This document shows positions 38,623 to 51,517 of a stretch of 64,000 bases of DNA, piece by piece. The translations under genes were made by a program, and so were the position numbers. The first letter of the stretch is position 1. Every line of letters starts with the position of its first letter. Below the pieces are notes generated by a model. That model did not search any database. It was not told the origin of the DNA and was given only the letters and a program-made list of their open reading frames with translations. This DNA is from Cymbidium sinense. Taxonomy: Eukaryota; Streptophyta; Magnoliopsida; Asparagales; Orchidaceae. The DNA is taken from positions 142,762,040-142,826,039 of the forward strand of contig CM038214.1 in NCBI GenBank assembly GCA_021442155.1, in the 5' to 3' direction.

Positions 38623-38680
38623 GTGTTTAGGTTTATTTTTTAGGATGACGCAAAGCAAATTTTTAGGTTTAGGGTAAATT
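38623..38680. repeat. Fold-back junction at the 5' edge of LINE-C
   Basis: TTTAGG units surround a small inverted repeat: AGGATGACGCAAAGCAAAT (about 38642-38660) pairs with ATTTGCTTTTCACATCCT (about 38678-38696) across TTTTAGGTTTAGGG. The right arm is the first ORF1 sequence of LINE-C. The array orientation flips here. Confidence 0.7.
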
Positions 38681-39883
38681 TGCTTTTCACATCCTACTTT
38701 GGAGAATATTAGATCATTTTTCCATAGCTTGAAACTCGTATCTTTCTCTAATTGATTGATTCCCTTCATGTCTTGATTCAAATTTCAAATGACTTAGATT
38801 ATTCTCGAAGTTTTCTCGATGCTCATATTTTGTTTTCAATTGTCGATGATTGTTAAAATGGAGGCCCCATTTTAATATTAAGGAGGAATATCTTATTGTT
38901 CTGGTTTGGATCTCTCTTCCCAATTTGCATGTCCATTTCATTAATCATGAGTTTCTTTTAGGGTGTTGTTTGGTCATCCCTCAAGTTGATATGGCATCGC
39001 TTCTAATACCCTACCATCACTGGTCAATTCTAGTCAAGTTGATATAACTAAAAAATTTCCAAAGGAAATTTGGCTAGGATCAGTGAAATATGGATATTTG
39101 CAAAAAGTGGATTTTGAGAATTTTCCTATTTTTTGTTCCCATTGCAAAATTCATGGTCATGGAGTTTCAAATTGCTTTGTGGTTCACCCTCACCTTAAGA
39201 AACCCAAACCCATTCATAATAACTTGATCCCAATCTTAAGGCACTTGGTTAAACCACGTAAAAGTTGTTCCAATGGATAACTCTTTACCTAAGCCGGGTC
39301 ATTGCCTTGATCCTCCCCGCTCCTTTGGACAATGTTATGGTTCTAAGCTCATGCCTTTTGATGTCGTCATGGTAATAAGGATGCATTATTTTGTAATGGG
39401 CCTATACATTTGAATCCCATTGATATTGGTAATAATATGGACAATAATATGTTTTGAAACTTATGGATGATGATTTTATCTCAAATGATTCCATTCCTAC
39501 TTTGCCACCTTTAATTAAAGAAAATGTGATCCTTAATGAGGGCTTGAATGGTGAGCAAACAAAGGATAAAGTTTCTAATCCTAATTAGGCACCTGTGCTT
39601 TAAATGGTTCAACTCTTTTTCTTGCTTCTTCATCTAATTTTGAACAGATTTCTAGTCCGATACTTCAACATAATAATGATTTGGAAGAAGGTGAAGTGGC
39701 ATGCAATGATGGTTTAAATGTGCAACCTTATTCCAAACATACCCTTGAATAATTTCTATCAAAATGTTGTGGATATGACTAATAAATTACAAATGGTTTT
39801 TAGAAAGAAAAATAAAACTCCTAAAACTAAATTCCCTAACTTTGCCAGAGTTACTAGATCTAGCTCTTCTGCCCAAAAAATAA
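38675..39883 (+). pseudogene. LINE-C ORF1, 5'-truncated, zinc knuckle intact
   Basis: After the truncated start, KWRPHFNIKEEYLIVLVWIS (about 38853-38912) matches the DUF4283 end of LINE-B. At 39083-39280 YLQKVDFENFPIFCSHCKIH continues into GHGVSNCF, an intact CX2CX4HX4C knuckle. The tail (39718-39880) is Lys/Ser-rich. Its frame has lost the ORF1 stop and runs on over the ORF2 start in another frame. Confidence 0.75.
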
Positions 39884-42800
39884 ATGGTTTTTTTCTTAAT
39901 TTGGAATGTGCGAGGAATTAGTACCCTCTATATTAGAAATAGAATTAGAAATTTAGTTCATTCTCATAACATTTCCTTTTCGGCTATTTTAGATCCTTTT
40001 ATTCTTCCTTATAACTTTTCTTTGTTAAGATAATGATTGGTTTAATTTTTTTGCTAACCGAAAGCAATAAATTTGGATTTTGGAATAGTCCTTATGTTCT
40101 GGTTTTGATGATTTATCCTTGTGAATGTTAAGATTACTTATGATAATTGGTGTTATTTTGGCTCATTTGTTTATGCTTCTGTAATAGAAATGGTAGCTTT
40201 GGAAGGATCTTATTAGTTTTTCTTCTTCTATTGATTCCTTGGTTGGGTGACAATAATATCTCTCTTCTCAAAAAGCTGGTGGTAATGCTCTAACTTATTT
40301 TCATTGAAGATTTTAATAACATGATCCTTAATTGTCATCTTATTCATATTGGCTTTATGGGTCTCAATTTACTTGAAATATATGACTCTCAAAAAGCTAG
40401 ATTGGGTTCTTTTAATCATGTATGGATTAATATTCTCCTAAGATGGCAAAGACTTAAGAAAACCCTTTGCATTCATTCTCCTTGCTTATCAATGAATTTT
40501 ATTGCTAGTAATCCTCTATCCCTGCTCCAAAATCTATGGCTCATGGATGATAAATTTTGGATGTTGTTGATACTAAATGAACCTCTTCATTCTGGTGATT
40601 CTATTTTTGGGATGAGGAGATTGTGGTTAAAATTAAAAAGGCTTAAACAATGCCATACTTTGTTGAATTAACATTATTTTAAGAACCTTTTTGTCAATAT
40701 TAATTATATCGAGAATGAAGTTATAGTTTTGAAAGACGTTGTTGTTAATGATACTTCTAAAATTCATTTGTTGGCGCAAGCTAAAGATAGGTAAACATGT
40801 TTTCAAGACATGGAGGAGACCTATTTCCAGCAAAAAGTTTATATGAAATGGATCTCTGATGGTGATCATAATACTAAATATTTTCATGTCATTGTTAAAA
40901 AGAAAAGGACTATAAATCACATTCACAAAATGAAAATTAATGATGGAGTTTATTTTACAAAAAAGGAGCTTGATTCTACTTTTCTTTTATAAAGAGACTC
41001 AAAAAAATGTTGCTTATGATGAAAAGAGTATTTACTTTGTTATAATTGTCTTGGTGGACTACCTGTAATGTGGTGGACATTTTTAAGCTTAGATTGCTTA
41101 TTGGTTGGTTTTCAAAGAGTATTTATTTGTTATATTTTGATCTTTCATTGATTTTCTTTGCTCCTCATGGTGAAGTGCATGGTTTCTTCTCTTCTTCTCA
41201 TGGGCTAAGGCAAGGGGACCCTCTCTCTCTCTCTTACCCTTTTCGTTATTGCTGTGAAATATCTTTCTAGATGTATTTTATAGATGTTTAGTAGAATGCC
41301 TAACATGTACTACAGAACTATTGGTGGGTTTCCCATTTCTCACCTTAGTTTTGTTGAAGATTTCATTATATTTTGCAATGCCTTTACTCTTTATAATAAA
41401 AATTGTGTAAGTTCTTAACTATTTTTGGTAAGGAGAGTGGCTTGAATATTAATCTTGATAAAAGTTATTTTATTACTAGCTCTTCTATTTCCTTATCTAA
41501 GATCAATGCTATAAAAAATATTACAAGCTTTTCACATCAAATTCTCCCTATCAAGTATCTGGGGACTCCCTTATATAGGAAAACAAAAGATCTTCTTCAT
41601 TTGATGAAGTTATTCAAAAAATAAATAAGAAAACCTCCTCTTGGGAGTTCCATTTACTTTTCTATGGAGCTAGACTTATCCTGATCAAAAGTACCCTTCA
41701 CTCTCTGCCTCTGTATCAATTGTTTACTATTGTTCCTACACGTTATATTATTAAAAAGATCAATAGACTCTTTAATAAATTTTTTTAGTTATCTAACTTT
41801 TCTATCAAAAGATTACATTGGACTAGTTGGCACAACTATTGTGGTCCTATTAATGAAGGTGGTTTGGGTTGCAAAACTTTAGAGGATTCTATTAACAATT
41901 TTTCCTATAAAATGTGGAATATTAGAAATAAACATAGTTATTGGTCAAAGTTTATGCATGCTAAATATTGTCAGGGCAAACATCCCCTCATTTGTGCTTT
42001 CAAATTTGGGGATTCTCCTGTGGAGAAGACTTTGTAGTATCAAATGGAATGTCAGAACTTAATTTGGGGTGTCAATTCTAGTACCTCTTTCTTTTGGCAA
42101 GACAATTGGCTGGGGCATGGCTCTATTGATTGTCTACTCAATACTCATTCCACTATGATGCTTAAGATTAATTAGTTAATTACTCATAATAAGTGGGATG
42201 TGGCTCAATTGAATATCCTTTTCCCTAATGTGATCGTTGTCAAAATCCTTAAAATTTTTCCTTTCCTAATGAACCCCACCAAATTCTCTTCAATAATTCT
42301 TCTTCCGAGATTTTGTTTTAAGGATGTTTGGCATTTCATCATATTTAAATATCAAGAGTCCTTGATTTTACTAAAATCTAGAATATTAGTGTCTCTACTT
42401 CATTCTCGCTTTAACTTGGCACATTCTCAAGCATTATATCCCTATGGATGATACTCTTCCTCAAAAAAGGTTTCCATCTCCTCTAAATGTCAATTTTCTA
42501 TCACATTGAAAGTGTGGATCATGTTTTGTGAATGGCTATTGCGCTAAAATGTGGAATTGGTATGATAATATTTTAATACTTTCCATTTTAATGGTTCATT
42601 TTCTATTATGCAACTTCTTGAAGCATGTTTCTCCCATACTTCTAAGGCCCATGTTAAAATTATTTTAGCTATTACTATTCTTTGGTATATTTGGATGGAT
42701 AGAAATGATGCTAAGTATTGTAATATTTCTATGAATTATCATCATATTATTGCTGGAGCCAAATATAAAATTTTGTTTCTTTTCAAAGCTAATCTTACTC

Positions 42801-43370
42801 ACTCTAGTTTTAAAGGGTGCAAGTCGTCTTGAATTTTGGGATTATCCTTCCCAAGTAATGTCTCCTACCCAAAAAAATTATATACTAGATTAAACCTAAT
42901 TTTCACTACATTAACTTAACATTGGCTCTGATTTCTAATGGTTATTATGGCTTGGTGGGATTTTGAGAGATCATAGTGGCAAGGTTATCTCTACTTTACC
43001 CCTTTAGAGCCTTGTTATGTGTTATTTGTTGAGCTCAAAGGCTTTCATCATGGCATTTCCATTTGTTTACAAATAAGGTTTTCATAAGATCTTGTTTGAA
43101 GTTGATGCTCTCCTTCTTTAGATTTACTCAAATCTTATGCTCATGGTAATACTAAAGTGTATTATTTACTTAATCATACTAGAGGCTTCCTAACCTAGAT
43201 TTTCAAATTTCTCATATTTATTGGGAAGCCAACCTTGTGGCCGAATTTTCTTGCCAATTTGGGGCCAAGCTTTTTCTTTGCAAATGTTTTCTAATGATGA
43301 CATCCCTTTCCTTTAAGGGGTCTTGTGAATCTTGATAAAACTGGTTTGCCTTATGTTAGAAGCTTTTAGC
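39884..43370 (+). pseudogene. LINE-C ORF2, RT core replaced
   Basis: The start at 39884 reads MVFFLIWNVRGISTL. The endonuclease Glu is Asp (ILDPF). A connecting segment, EETYFQQKVYMKWISDGDHN (about 40812-40870), matches LINE-A and LINE-B. After 41000 the KLDITKAFD part of RT is absent. The frame resumes at HGFFSSSHGLRQGDPLSLS (about 41179-41235), here with Arg where A and B have a stop. SFVEDFIIFCN (about 41348) stands for FADDFIIF, so one catalytic Asp is Glu. GLNINLDKS and KYLGTPLYRKT follow (41440-41590). The zf-RVT-like part (42600-42830) ends with ITILWYIWMDRNDAKYC. RNase H is barely recognisable (43080, FEVDAL). ORF2 ends NLDKTGLPYVRSF near 43368. Confidence 0.8.
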
Positions 43371-45290
43371 CTTTTTTTCCTCCCAGGGCTTTGGCTTTCC
43401 CTTTTATTATTATTTTTGAATATTTCTAGTTTTCTCTTTTGCTGGTTTGGTCTTGATTTTATTTTCTTCTCATAAACCTACTTTTATTTTCTAGTTTGGT
43501 TTCTTTCCATTCTTTGGATGGGTTGGGGTTGTCTTTCTATTTATTAAATTTTTGCTGTTATATTTTTGTTTTTTGGTTTGTTTTCTCACCCAACCAATAG
43601 AGGTGTTTACAGCAGGTGGAGGTCTGGTTTTTTTGTCTTCTAGTTGGTGTTGTTCTCTATTGGTTGATATCTCAGCCTTTTTTTTATTTACTCGGATTTT
43701 ATGGTTGGTCTTATTGGTTTCCTCTATGGGCTTTTTCTATGGTGTTGCTTATTTTTTATGACCATCTTGTGGTCTGCCGTCACCTTGTTGTTTCAATCGA
43801 TGAGTTTTCCAATTGCTTTTGGTTGACCTTTCTCTGTTGGTTTTGCTCCCGCTAAGAGGAGTTGTGTGACCATGAGGGCTTTGTTTTTTTGGTTGTAGCT
43901 TGGAGAACTATTTTCCTGGCTATCTATCCTTTCTTTAGTGTTGTTCATGAGTGTAAGGTTGGATGCTTCTGATTGTTATATCTTCAAAATATTCTGTGCC
44001 TTCGTAATACAGATTTCTTTTAATTTATGTTATGAATTGGAAGGTTGCAAACTACCGGTTGGATGTTTTGACTTAGCTAATGATGACTTGTTGGGGTTCT
44101 TTGTGATTGCTCTAATTTTTGGGTTATTTGATCCTAAAGGGCTCTTACTTTTTCTATTTTTTTGTATCTAAATGTTTAAACTAGATTCTCTTGTCCTTGA
44201 TTTGCATTGGTATTTGTCTGGCTTTCCCTTGGGATTTTTTCAATGTTTGTACTGATGACTCTTTCTATCTTTCATCCGATGGTTCTAAGTCTATTGATTT
44301 GAATCCTTGGCGCCTTGTGGCTGGTGGTGGACTACCTTGTGGCTTAGATTGGGTGCTCTAGTGGTTTGGTCAAAAGAGTATTTACTTTGTTATAATTTTC
44401 TTGATCTTTTCGAGTCTATGTTTGAACCGCTACTTTCTTTTCCCATTCTTCTTCTAGTTTCTACTGGATTTTCTGATGTATTAAACCTCTTCCCTTTCCT
44501 ATTTTGATGGTTGCCTTGGTTCCTAACATTCTTGATGTTAGTCTTATTCCTCCTATGGATAGTATTATTTTGGTTCTTTTGCATGTTCATTTAATGAATG
44601 ACCTTATCAACTATGGTCCTCATTTTGCTTTTGTTTGGTCTCCGTTTAGTCCTTTTTCCCATATTGTGAGGTTTTCTCCTAGCAACTATGTTAGCAATTC
44701 TTGGTGGTGGCTTTGGTGGTGCTCCGTCTAATGCTTTGATAGGTTACCTTATCTACTTTGCTGAGTTTAATATAACTGAATGTTGGGTGTTTTGTGGTTA
44801 TATTTGCTGTTTGAGGTTTTATGCAAGTTTGTGCGATGATCTTCATTGGATAATGTGCTAAAAGACGTATGCTATCAATGAAGGCCTTGATGTTTTCCAC
44901 TCCTTTTGGCTAGTAGTACTATATGTAATTGTAACCCTTCACTTGAAGTTTGGATGCTTACATATGGTGTCGCCCCTTAAGATGATTATAACTTCAAGCT
45001 CTTTTCTTTCTACACTTATCTTTTTTATGCTTAATTAACTATTTAATTATTTGTACTAATCTTTACAAGCTTGTTGTTATCTCTAAGACAGTTGGAGACT
45101 TTTGTCTTGACTTGGTTTTGAGTAGAAAGTTATGCTATTTTGGATCTTATTTTTTTTATTATTATTTTCATTATCTTTTGCTGGGGTTTATCTCCTTAGA
45201 CTTTTGTAGCTCTAGCATTAGCTTAGAGATTTCCCCTCTAAGGACTTTGTACTTTGTGGCAATAAAATTTCCCTAATTTTCTAAAAAAAA
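43371..45290 (+). other. LINE-C 3' region
   Basis: About 1.9 kb of T-rich non-coding sequence whose end matches LINE-A, -B and -D (TGTAACCCTTCACTTGAAGT near 44930). The segment at 44325-44397 has near-copies inside the damaged RT region at 41022-41145. AATAAA lies at 45261-45266. Confidence 0.7.
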
Positions 45291-47279
45291 AAACCTTAAA
45301 CCCAAATCTTAAAACCTAAACCCTCAACCAAAGTAAAACCCTAACCCTAAACCTAAAACCTAAACCTCAACCCTAAACCCTAAATCTAAAACCCTAATTA
45401 AACCTAAATCAAAAAAACCTAAACCCTAAACTCTAAACCCTAAACCTAAATCTAAACCTAAATCATAAACCTAATAAAATCCCTTAAACCTAAATAAAAT
45501 AAAACCAAAAATAAATAAATTAAACTAAATAAAACCTAAATAATAAACCTAAAAAAAAAACCCAAAATAAATAAAATAAAACTAAACTAAACTAAAAAAA
45601 AAATAAACCTAAACCTAAAATAAAAAATAAAATAAACTAAACCTAAACTAAAATAAATAAACTAAACTAAATAAAATAAATAAATAAAATAAACTAAATA
45701 AATAAAATAAACTAAAATAAACTTAATAAAAAAAATAAACCTAAAAATAAATTAAACTAAACCTAAAAAAATAAAATAAACTAAAAACTAAACCTAAAAA
45801 AATAAAAAATAAACCTAAACTTAAACCTAAAAATAAACTAAAATAAAAACCCTAAACAAAAAATAATTAAACCCAAAATAAATAAACTAAACTAAATAAA
45901 ATAAAAAAATTAAATATAATAAAATTAAAAAAACTAAAACCCTAAATTAAACCCTAAATTACAAAACCTTCTAAACCCCCTAAACCCTAAGTAAAATAAA
46001 CCAAAAAAAATTAAAAACTAAACAAAAACCTAAACCTAAATAATAAACCTAAAAAAAAAAACTAAATCTAAAATAAAAATAAAATAAACCTTAACCAAAA
46101 CTAAAATAAACTAAACTAAAATAAATAAAACCTAAACCTAAACCTAAAATAAATAAAACCTAAACCCTTAACTAAATAAAATAAAACAAACTAAAAATAA
46201 ACATAAACCTAAACTAAAAAATAAAACCTAAAATAAACAGAAAATAAAAACCTAAAACTTAAACCTAAAAAATAAAATAAAATCTACTAAACCTAAAATA
46301 AAAAAATAACTTAAACCTAAAAAATAAAATAAAAAACTAAACAAAAATAAACATAACCTAAACCTAAACTAAAAAAAAAAATAAACAAAAAATAAAAAAA
46401 CCTAAACTAAAAATAAACTAAACTAAATAAAAATAAACTAAATAAAATAAAATAAAATAAATAAAAAATAAACTAAATAAACTTAAACCTACTAGTTTAC
46501 TTATTTAAAAATAAAAAAATAATAAAGAGATAAAAAACCCTAACCCTATACCTTAAACCATAAAACTACCCTAAAATCGAAACACTAAACAACAAACCCT
46601 AAACCCTAAACCATAAACCCAAAAACCCTAAACCCTAAACCATAAACTAATCCTAAACCCTAAACACTAAATCCTAAACTCTAAACTAAACCCTAAACCC
46701 TAAACCCTAAACCCTAGAACCCTAAACCCTAAACTAATAGAAAACCCTAAACTAACAAAAACCCTAAACTCTAAAAAAACCCTAAATCTAAACCCTAAAC
46801 CTTAAGCTAACTCTAAACCCTAACCCTAAACCTAAACCCTAAACCCTAAACATAAATATAAAACCCTAAACCCTAAACCCTAAAATATCCCTAAACCCAA
46901 ACCCTAAACCCTAACCTAAACTCTAAACCCAAATCTCAAAAACCTAAAAACTTAAACTTAAAAATAAATAAATAAAAACCTAAACCTAAATAAAATAAAG
47001 AAATAAAAAATTAAAAGCCTAAACTAAAACCTAAACCTAAACCTAAAAGTAAAATAAAATAGATAAATATAAACTAAAATAAAATATATAAAACCTAAAT
47101 TAAATTAAAAAAAATAAAATAAACCTAAGAATAAAACCTAAATAAAATAAAAGAAAATTTAAAATAAACCTAAAATAAACTAAAAGAAAATTAAATAAAT
47201 ATTAAATAAAACCTAAACATAAAAAATAAACCTAAAAAATAAACCTATAAAAAAATAAACCTACCAACCTAAACCTCTA
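45291..47279. repeat. Telomere-like array after LINE-C
   Basis: CCCTAAA abuts the LINE tail and decays to AAATAAA by about 45500. A full box at 46488-46506 restarts an unusually clean CCCTAAA run (46540-46930), which decays again before GRP 6. No gene is seen. Confidence 0.9.
46488..46506 (+). repeat. Higher-order box, near-consensus
   Basis: CCTACTAGTTTACTTATTT sits immediately before the cleanest CCCTAAA stretch of the window. Confidence 0.6.
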
Positions 47280-47676
47280 AGAATGGTAACCTGATAAACA
47301 TCACCGCCAACCACGCTTACTCTAGAGTCAAAATGGAGGCAAAGGTGGAGGCTGGTTATCGAGTGGTGGTGGGGAAATAAGTACCTTAATAAGGTGGTCA
47401 TGAAAATGGTTATGGAAGTGAGAGGATGAGAGGTACACTAAATGGTGGCGAGGGAGATATCGGGAGAGGTGGATCCCACACTGAGAGGTCGGGTGGCAAT
47501 TTGAATTAAAACTAAAATCCATCTTCGCTTATGAACTGTCTTTATAAGAGACATTCTATATCTAGGGTTTTGATTTGTTCATGTGTGCTCATTTTATCTA
47601 TGTGCCGCTTGTGTCATAAAACTAAACTTGGTTGATGAAATCAAAAAGAAGAAATGTTGAATCTAAATTTGTTCCC
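47280..47676 (+). pseudogene. GRP fragment 6, heavily eroded
   Basis: The start AGAATGGTAACCTGATAAAC is recognisable. Gly-rich coding is reduced to patches (GGTTATGGAAGTGAGAGGA) and A-rich replacements. The 3'UTR survives in part: GTGTGCTCATTTTATCTATG, and GATGAAATCAAAAAGAAG at the end. The array upstream lacks the AAGTAACTAAATAAATT flank. Confidence 0.7.
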
Positions 47677-48636
47677 TAAACCCTAAACCATAAACCAAAA
47701 CCCTAACCCTAAACTAAAACCCAAAATCTAAACCGAAAACCAAAACCCTAAACCATAAACCCTAATCCCTAAAAACCCTAAACCCTAAACCCTAAACCCT
47801 AAACCATAAAACCCTAAACCCTAAACTCGAAACCCTAAAACCTAAACCCTAAACCCTAAACCCTAACCACAAAACCTAAACCCTAAACTAACCCTAGAAT
47901 CCTAAATCCTAAATCGTGGAATGCTAAAAACCTAAAAATAAAATAAATAAAAAAACCTAAACCCAAAAAAAATTAATAAAATAAAATGAAACTAAAACCT
48001 TAACCTTAACCTAAACCTAAAAAGAAACTTAAATAAAAAATAAATACAAACTAAAATTAAATAAATAAAATCATAAACTAAACTAGAAAAATAAAAAATC
48101 CTAAATAAAATAATAATTAAACTAAAATAAAATAAAATAAAACTAAAATAAAATAAAGTTATAAATAATAACATAAACTAATAAATAAACCTAAAATAAA
48201 ACCTAAAATAAAATAAACTAAACTAAGATAAATAAAACCTAAACCTAAACCTAAAATAAACTAAACCTAAACCTAAACCTAAGCTAAATAAAATAAAATA
48301 ACCTAAAAATAAAACTAAACCTAACTAAAAAATAAACCTAAATAAACCTAAAATAAAAACCTAAAACATAAACCAAAAAAATAAAATAAAAACCTAATCC
48401 TAAACCTAAAAATAAAAAATAAAGCCTAAACCTTAAAATAAAAAAAAAAAAATTAAACTAAACTAAAAAAATGAAAATAAACCTAAAACTTAACCTAAAA
48501 TGTAAACTAAAATAAAAAAAAAACTAAACTAAAATAAATAAACTAAACTGAATAAAAATAAAAAATAAGCCTAAATAAAATTAAAAAATAAAATAAATTA
48601 ATATAAATAAAAAATAAATTGGATAAACCTAAACCT

Positions 48637-48652
48637 ACCAATTTACTTAATT
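48637..48652 (+). repeat. Higher-order box
   Basis: ACCAATTTACTTAATT. Confidence 0.5.
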
Positions 48653-49390
48653 AAAAACAAACCCTAAACCCTAAACCTTATATCCTAAACTCTAAACCTT
48701 AAACCATAAAAAACCATAAACCCTTAACCCTAACCCTAAACACTAAATAAAAAAATCCTTAAAAAAATAAATAAAGAAAGAAATACGTTAACCCTAAAAC
48801 TCACCCTAATCCCTAAACTAACCCTAAACCCCAAAACGTACAACCCTAAACCCTAACCCCTAAACTAACCCTAAACCCTAAACCCTAAACCTTAAACCAT
48901 TAACCCTATCCCTAAACAATAAACCCTAAATAAAATAAATTATAAACCTAAAAAATAAATAATTAAAAAAAATGTAAACCCTACACTAAGAAAAACCTAA
49001 ACCTAAAATAAAAAAAAAACATAACCTATACTAAATTAAATAAAACCTAAACCTAAACCTAAAACTAAATTTAATAAAATAAACTAATAATAAACCTAAC
49101 CCTAAAATAAAAAATTAAACTTAAAGATAAACTTAAAACCTAAACCTAAAAATATAAAATAAAAACCTAAACCTAAACCTGAAAATAAAAAATAAAACCT
49201 AAACCAAAAAATTAATAAATAAATAAATCTCAATGACAAATAAACCTAAACTTAAACCTAAAAAATAAACTAATATAAAAAAGCTAAACAAAAATAAATA
49301 AACCTAAAATTAATAAACTAAACAAAATAAATAATAATAACAAACCTAAATAAAAATAAAAAATAAAGTAAACTAAATCAATCTAAACCT

Positions 49391-49408
49391 ACCGATTTAC
49401 TTAATTTT
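49391..49408 (+). repeat. Higher-order box
   Basis: ACCGATTTACTTAATTTT; the CCGATTTA variant is shared with 52736. Confidence 0.55.
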
Positions 49409-49874
49409 AAAAAAAGAAAACATTAACCCCTAAACACTAAATCCTAAATTCTAAACCCTAAACCCTAACCCCTAAAATTAACTCTAAACTAAAATCCTAA
49501 ACCTATAACCCTAAACCCTAAACTTTAAACCCTAAACCCTAAACCCTAAAAAACCCTAAACCTTAAACCCTAAATCCTAAACCCTAAACCCTAAACCTTA
49601 AACCATAATGCTAAAACCCTAAATCTTGAACCCTAAATCCTAAACCCTAAGCCTAAACCTAAACCCTAAAACCATAAACCCTAAATAAAATAAAAATAAA
49701 ACTAAACTAAAAAATAAACATAAACTTATGCCTAACCACAAAAAGAAACTAGAATAAAAAACCTAAACTAAAATAAATAAATTAAACAAAACAAAATTAA
49801 AAGATAGTAATAAATAAAGATAATAAATAAAATAAAATAAAATAAATAAAAAATAAACTAAATAAATCTAAACC

Positions 49875-49891
49875 TACTAGTTTATTTAATT
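49875..49891 (+). repeat. Higher-order box
   Basis: CTACTAGTTTATTTAAT, close to the consensus. Confidence 0.55.
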
Positions 49892-51517
49892 CTAAAATAA
49901 ATACACTAAACCCTAAAACTAACCCTAAACCCTAAACCTACAAGCCTAAACCCTAAATCTTAAATAAATAAAAATTTAAAAAAACCTGAAAACTAACCTA
50001 AAATCTAAACCCTAAACCCTAAAACTAACCCTAAACCCTAAACCCTAAACCATAAACCCCGAAAACTTAACCCTAAACCTCTAAACCCCAAACTCTAATC
50101 CCTAAACCAAAATCCTAAAAAAACCTAAAAACCTAAACCTACAGAAAATAAAACCTAAACCTAAATAAAATAAAATAATAAAATTAAATAAAATGTAAAC
50201 TAAAACCTAAACCTAAACATAAACCTAAAAATAGAATAAAATAAAAAATAAAAATTAAACAAAAATAAAATAAATAAAAACCTAAACCCAACTAAAGAAA
50301 AATAAATAAAAACTTAAACTAAACTACAAAAATAAACTTAAAAATTGAAAACAATAATAAAATAAAAACTAAACGTTAAAAAAAAATAAACCTAAAATAA
50401 AATAAAAACTAAATAAAAACCTAAACCTAAAATATAAACCTAAAAATTAATAGAAAAAATTAAACCTAAACTGTAAACTAAAAAAAACTAAACCTAAAAT
50501 AAACAAAATAAAATAAACCTAAACTTAAACTAAAATAAACTAAACCCAAAATAAATCTAAACCTAAACTAAAAAATAAAAGCTAAAAATAAACCTAAAAT
50601 AAAACCTAAAACCTAAACCTAAATAAAATAAAAAACATAAACCTAAACATAAAAAATAAATAATAAAACCTAAACCTAAAAAATAAAATTGAAATAAAAC
50701 TAAACTAAAAAATAAACATAAACCTAAACCTAAACCTAAAAAAATAAACTAACATAAAAAACATAAACAAAAATAAATAAACCTAAAATAAATAAACTAA
50801 ACTAAATAAAACTAAAAAATAATCCTAAATAAAATAAAATAAAATAAACTAAAATAAATAATAAATAAACTAAATAAACCTAAACACACTTATAATTTAA
50901 GAAAAGAACCCTAAACCTAAACCTAAACCTAAACCCTAAATGTTAAACCCTAAAAACTAAACTTAAACCTAAACCCTATACCCTAAAGCCTATACCCTAT
51001 ACCCTAAACAATAAACCCTAAACCCTAAAAGCATTAACCCTAAAACCCTAAACCCCAAACCCTAAAACCTAAACCCTAAACCTACAACCCTAAACCCTAA
51101 AAACCCTAAACACTAAACCCTAAATAAACCCTACTTAAACCCTAAACCTAAAAGTATAAACTATAAACCATAACTTAAATGCTAATTCTAAATCTAAACC
51201 TAAACTATAAACCTATACTTAACCCTAAACCTAAACCTAAAACTATAAACCTAAATTTAAACTAAACCTAAACTAAACCCTAAACTTACAACCTTAAACC
51301 CTAAACTTACAACCCTAAACCCCAAACCCTAAACCCTAAACCCTAAAAAACCCTAATCCCTAAACCCTAAAAGCATAAAACATAAAACCCTAAACACTAA
51401 ACCCTAAACCCTAAAACATTAAACCAAAATCCCTAAACACAAACTAAAGTAATTAAAAAATTTAAAAAATAAATAAACCCTAAAACCTAATAAACCTAAA
51501 CCTAAACCTAAACCATA

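Larger units (their letters stand above)
38675..45290 (+). mobile_element. LINE-C, 5'-truncated and internally rearranged
   Basis: About 6.6 kb of the same family. It starts inside the ORF1 DUF4283 region, at the KFA of LVGKFAL, and lacks the leader. ORF1 keeps a perfect zinc knuckle. In ORF2 the RT fingers/palm segment is missing and replaced by sequence resembling the element's own 3' region. The 3' end, TTTGTGGCAATAAAATTTCCC then about 10 A, passes into CCTTAAACCC. Same orientation as LINE-A and LINE-B. Confidence 0.85.
47677..51517. repeat. Long telomere-like array with several higher-order cycles
   Basis: Boxes near 48637 (CCAATTTACTTAATT), 49391 (ACCGATTTACTTAATTTT), 49875 (CTACTAGTTTATTTAATT) and 50885 each precede cleaner CCCTAAA. 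The period between boxes varies (about 750, 480 and 1000 bases). Low-complexity minus-strand frames here have no merit. AAAGTAATTAAAAAATTTAA precedes GRP 7. Confidence 0.88.
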
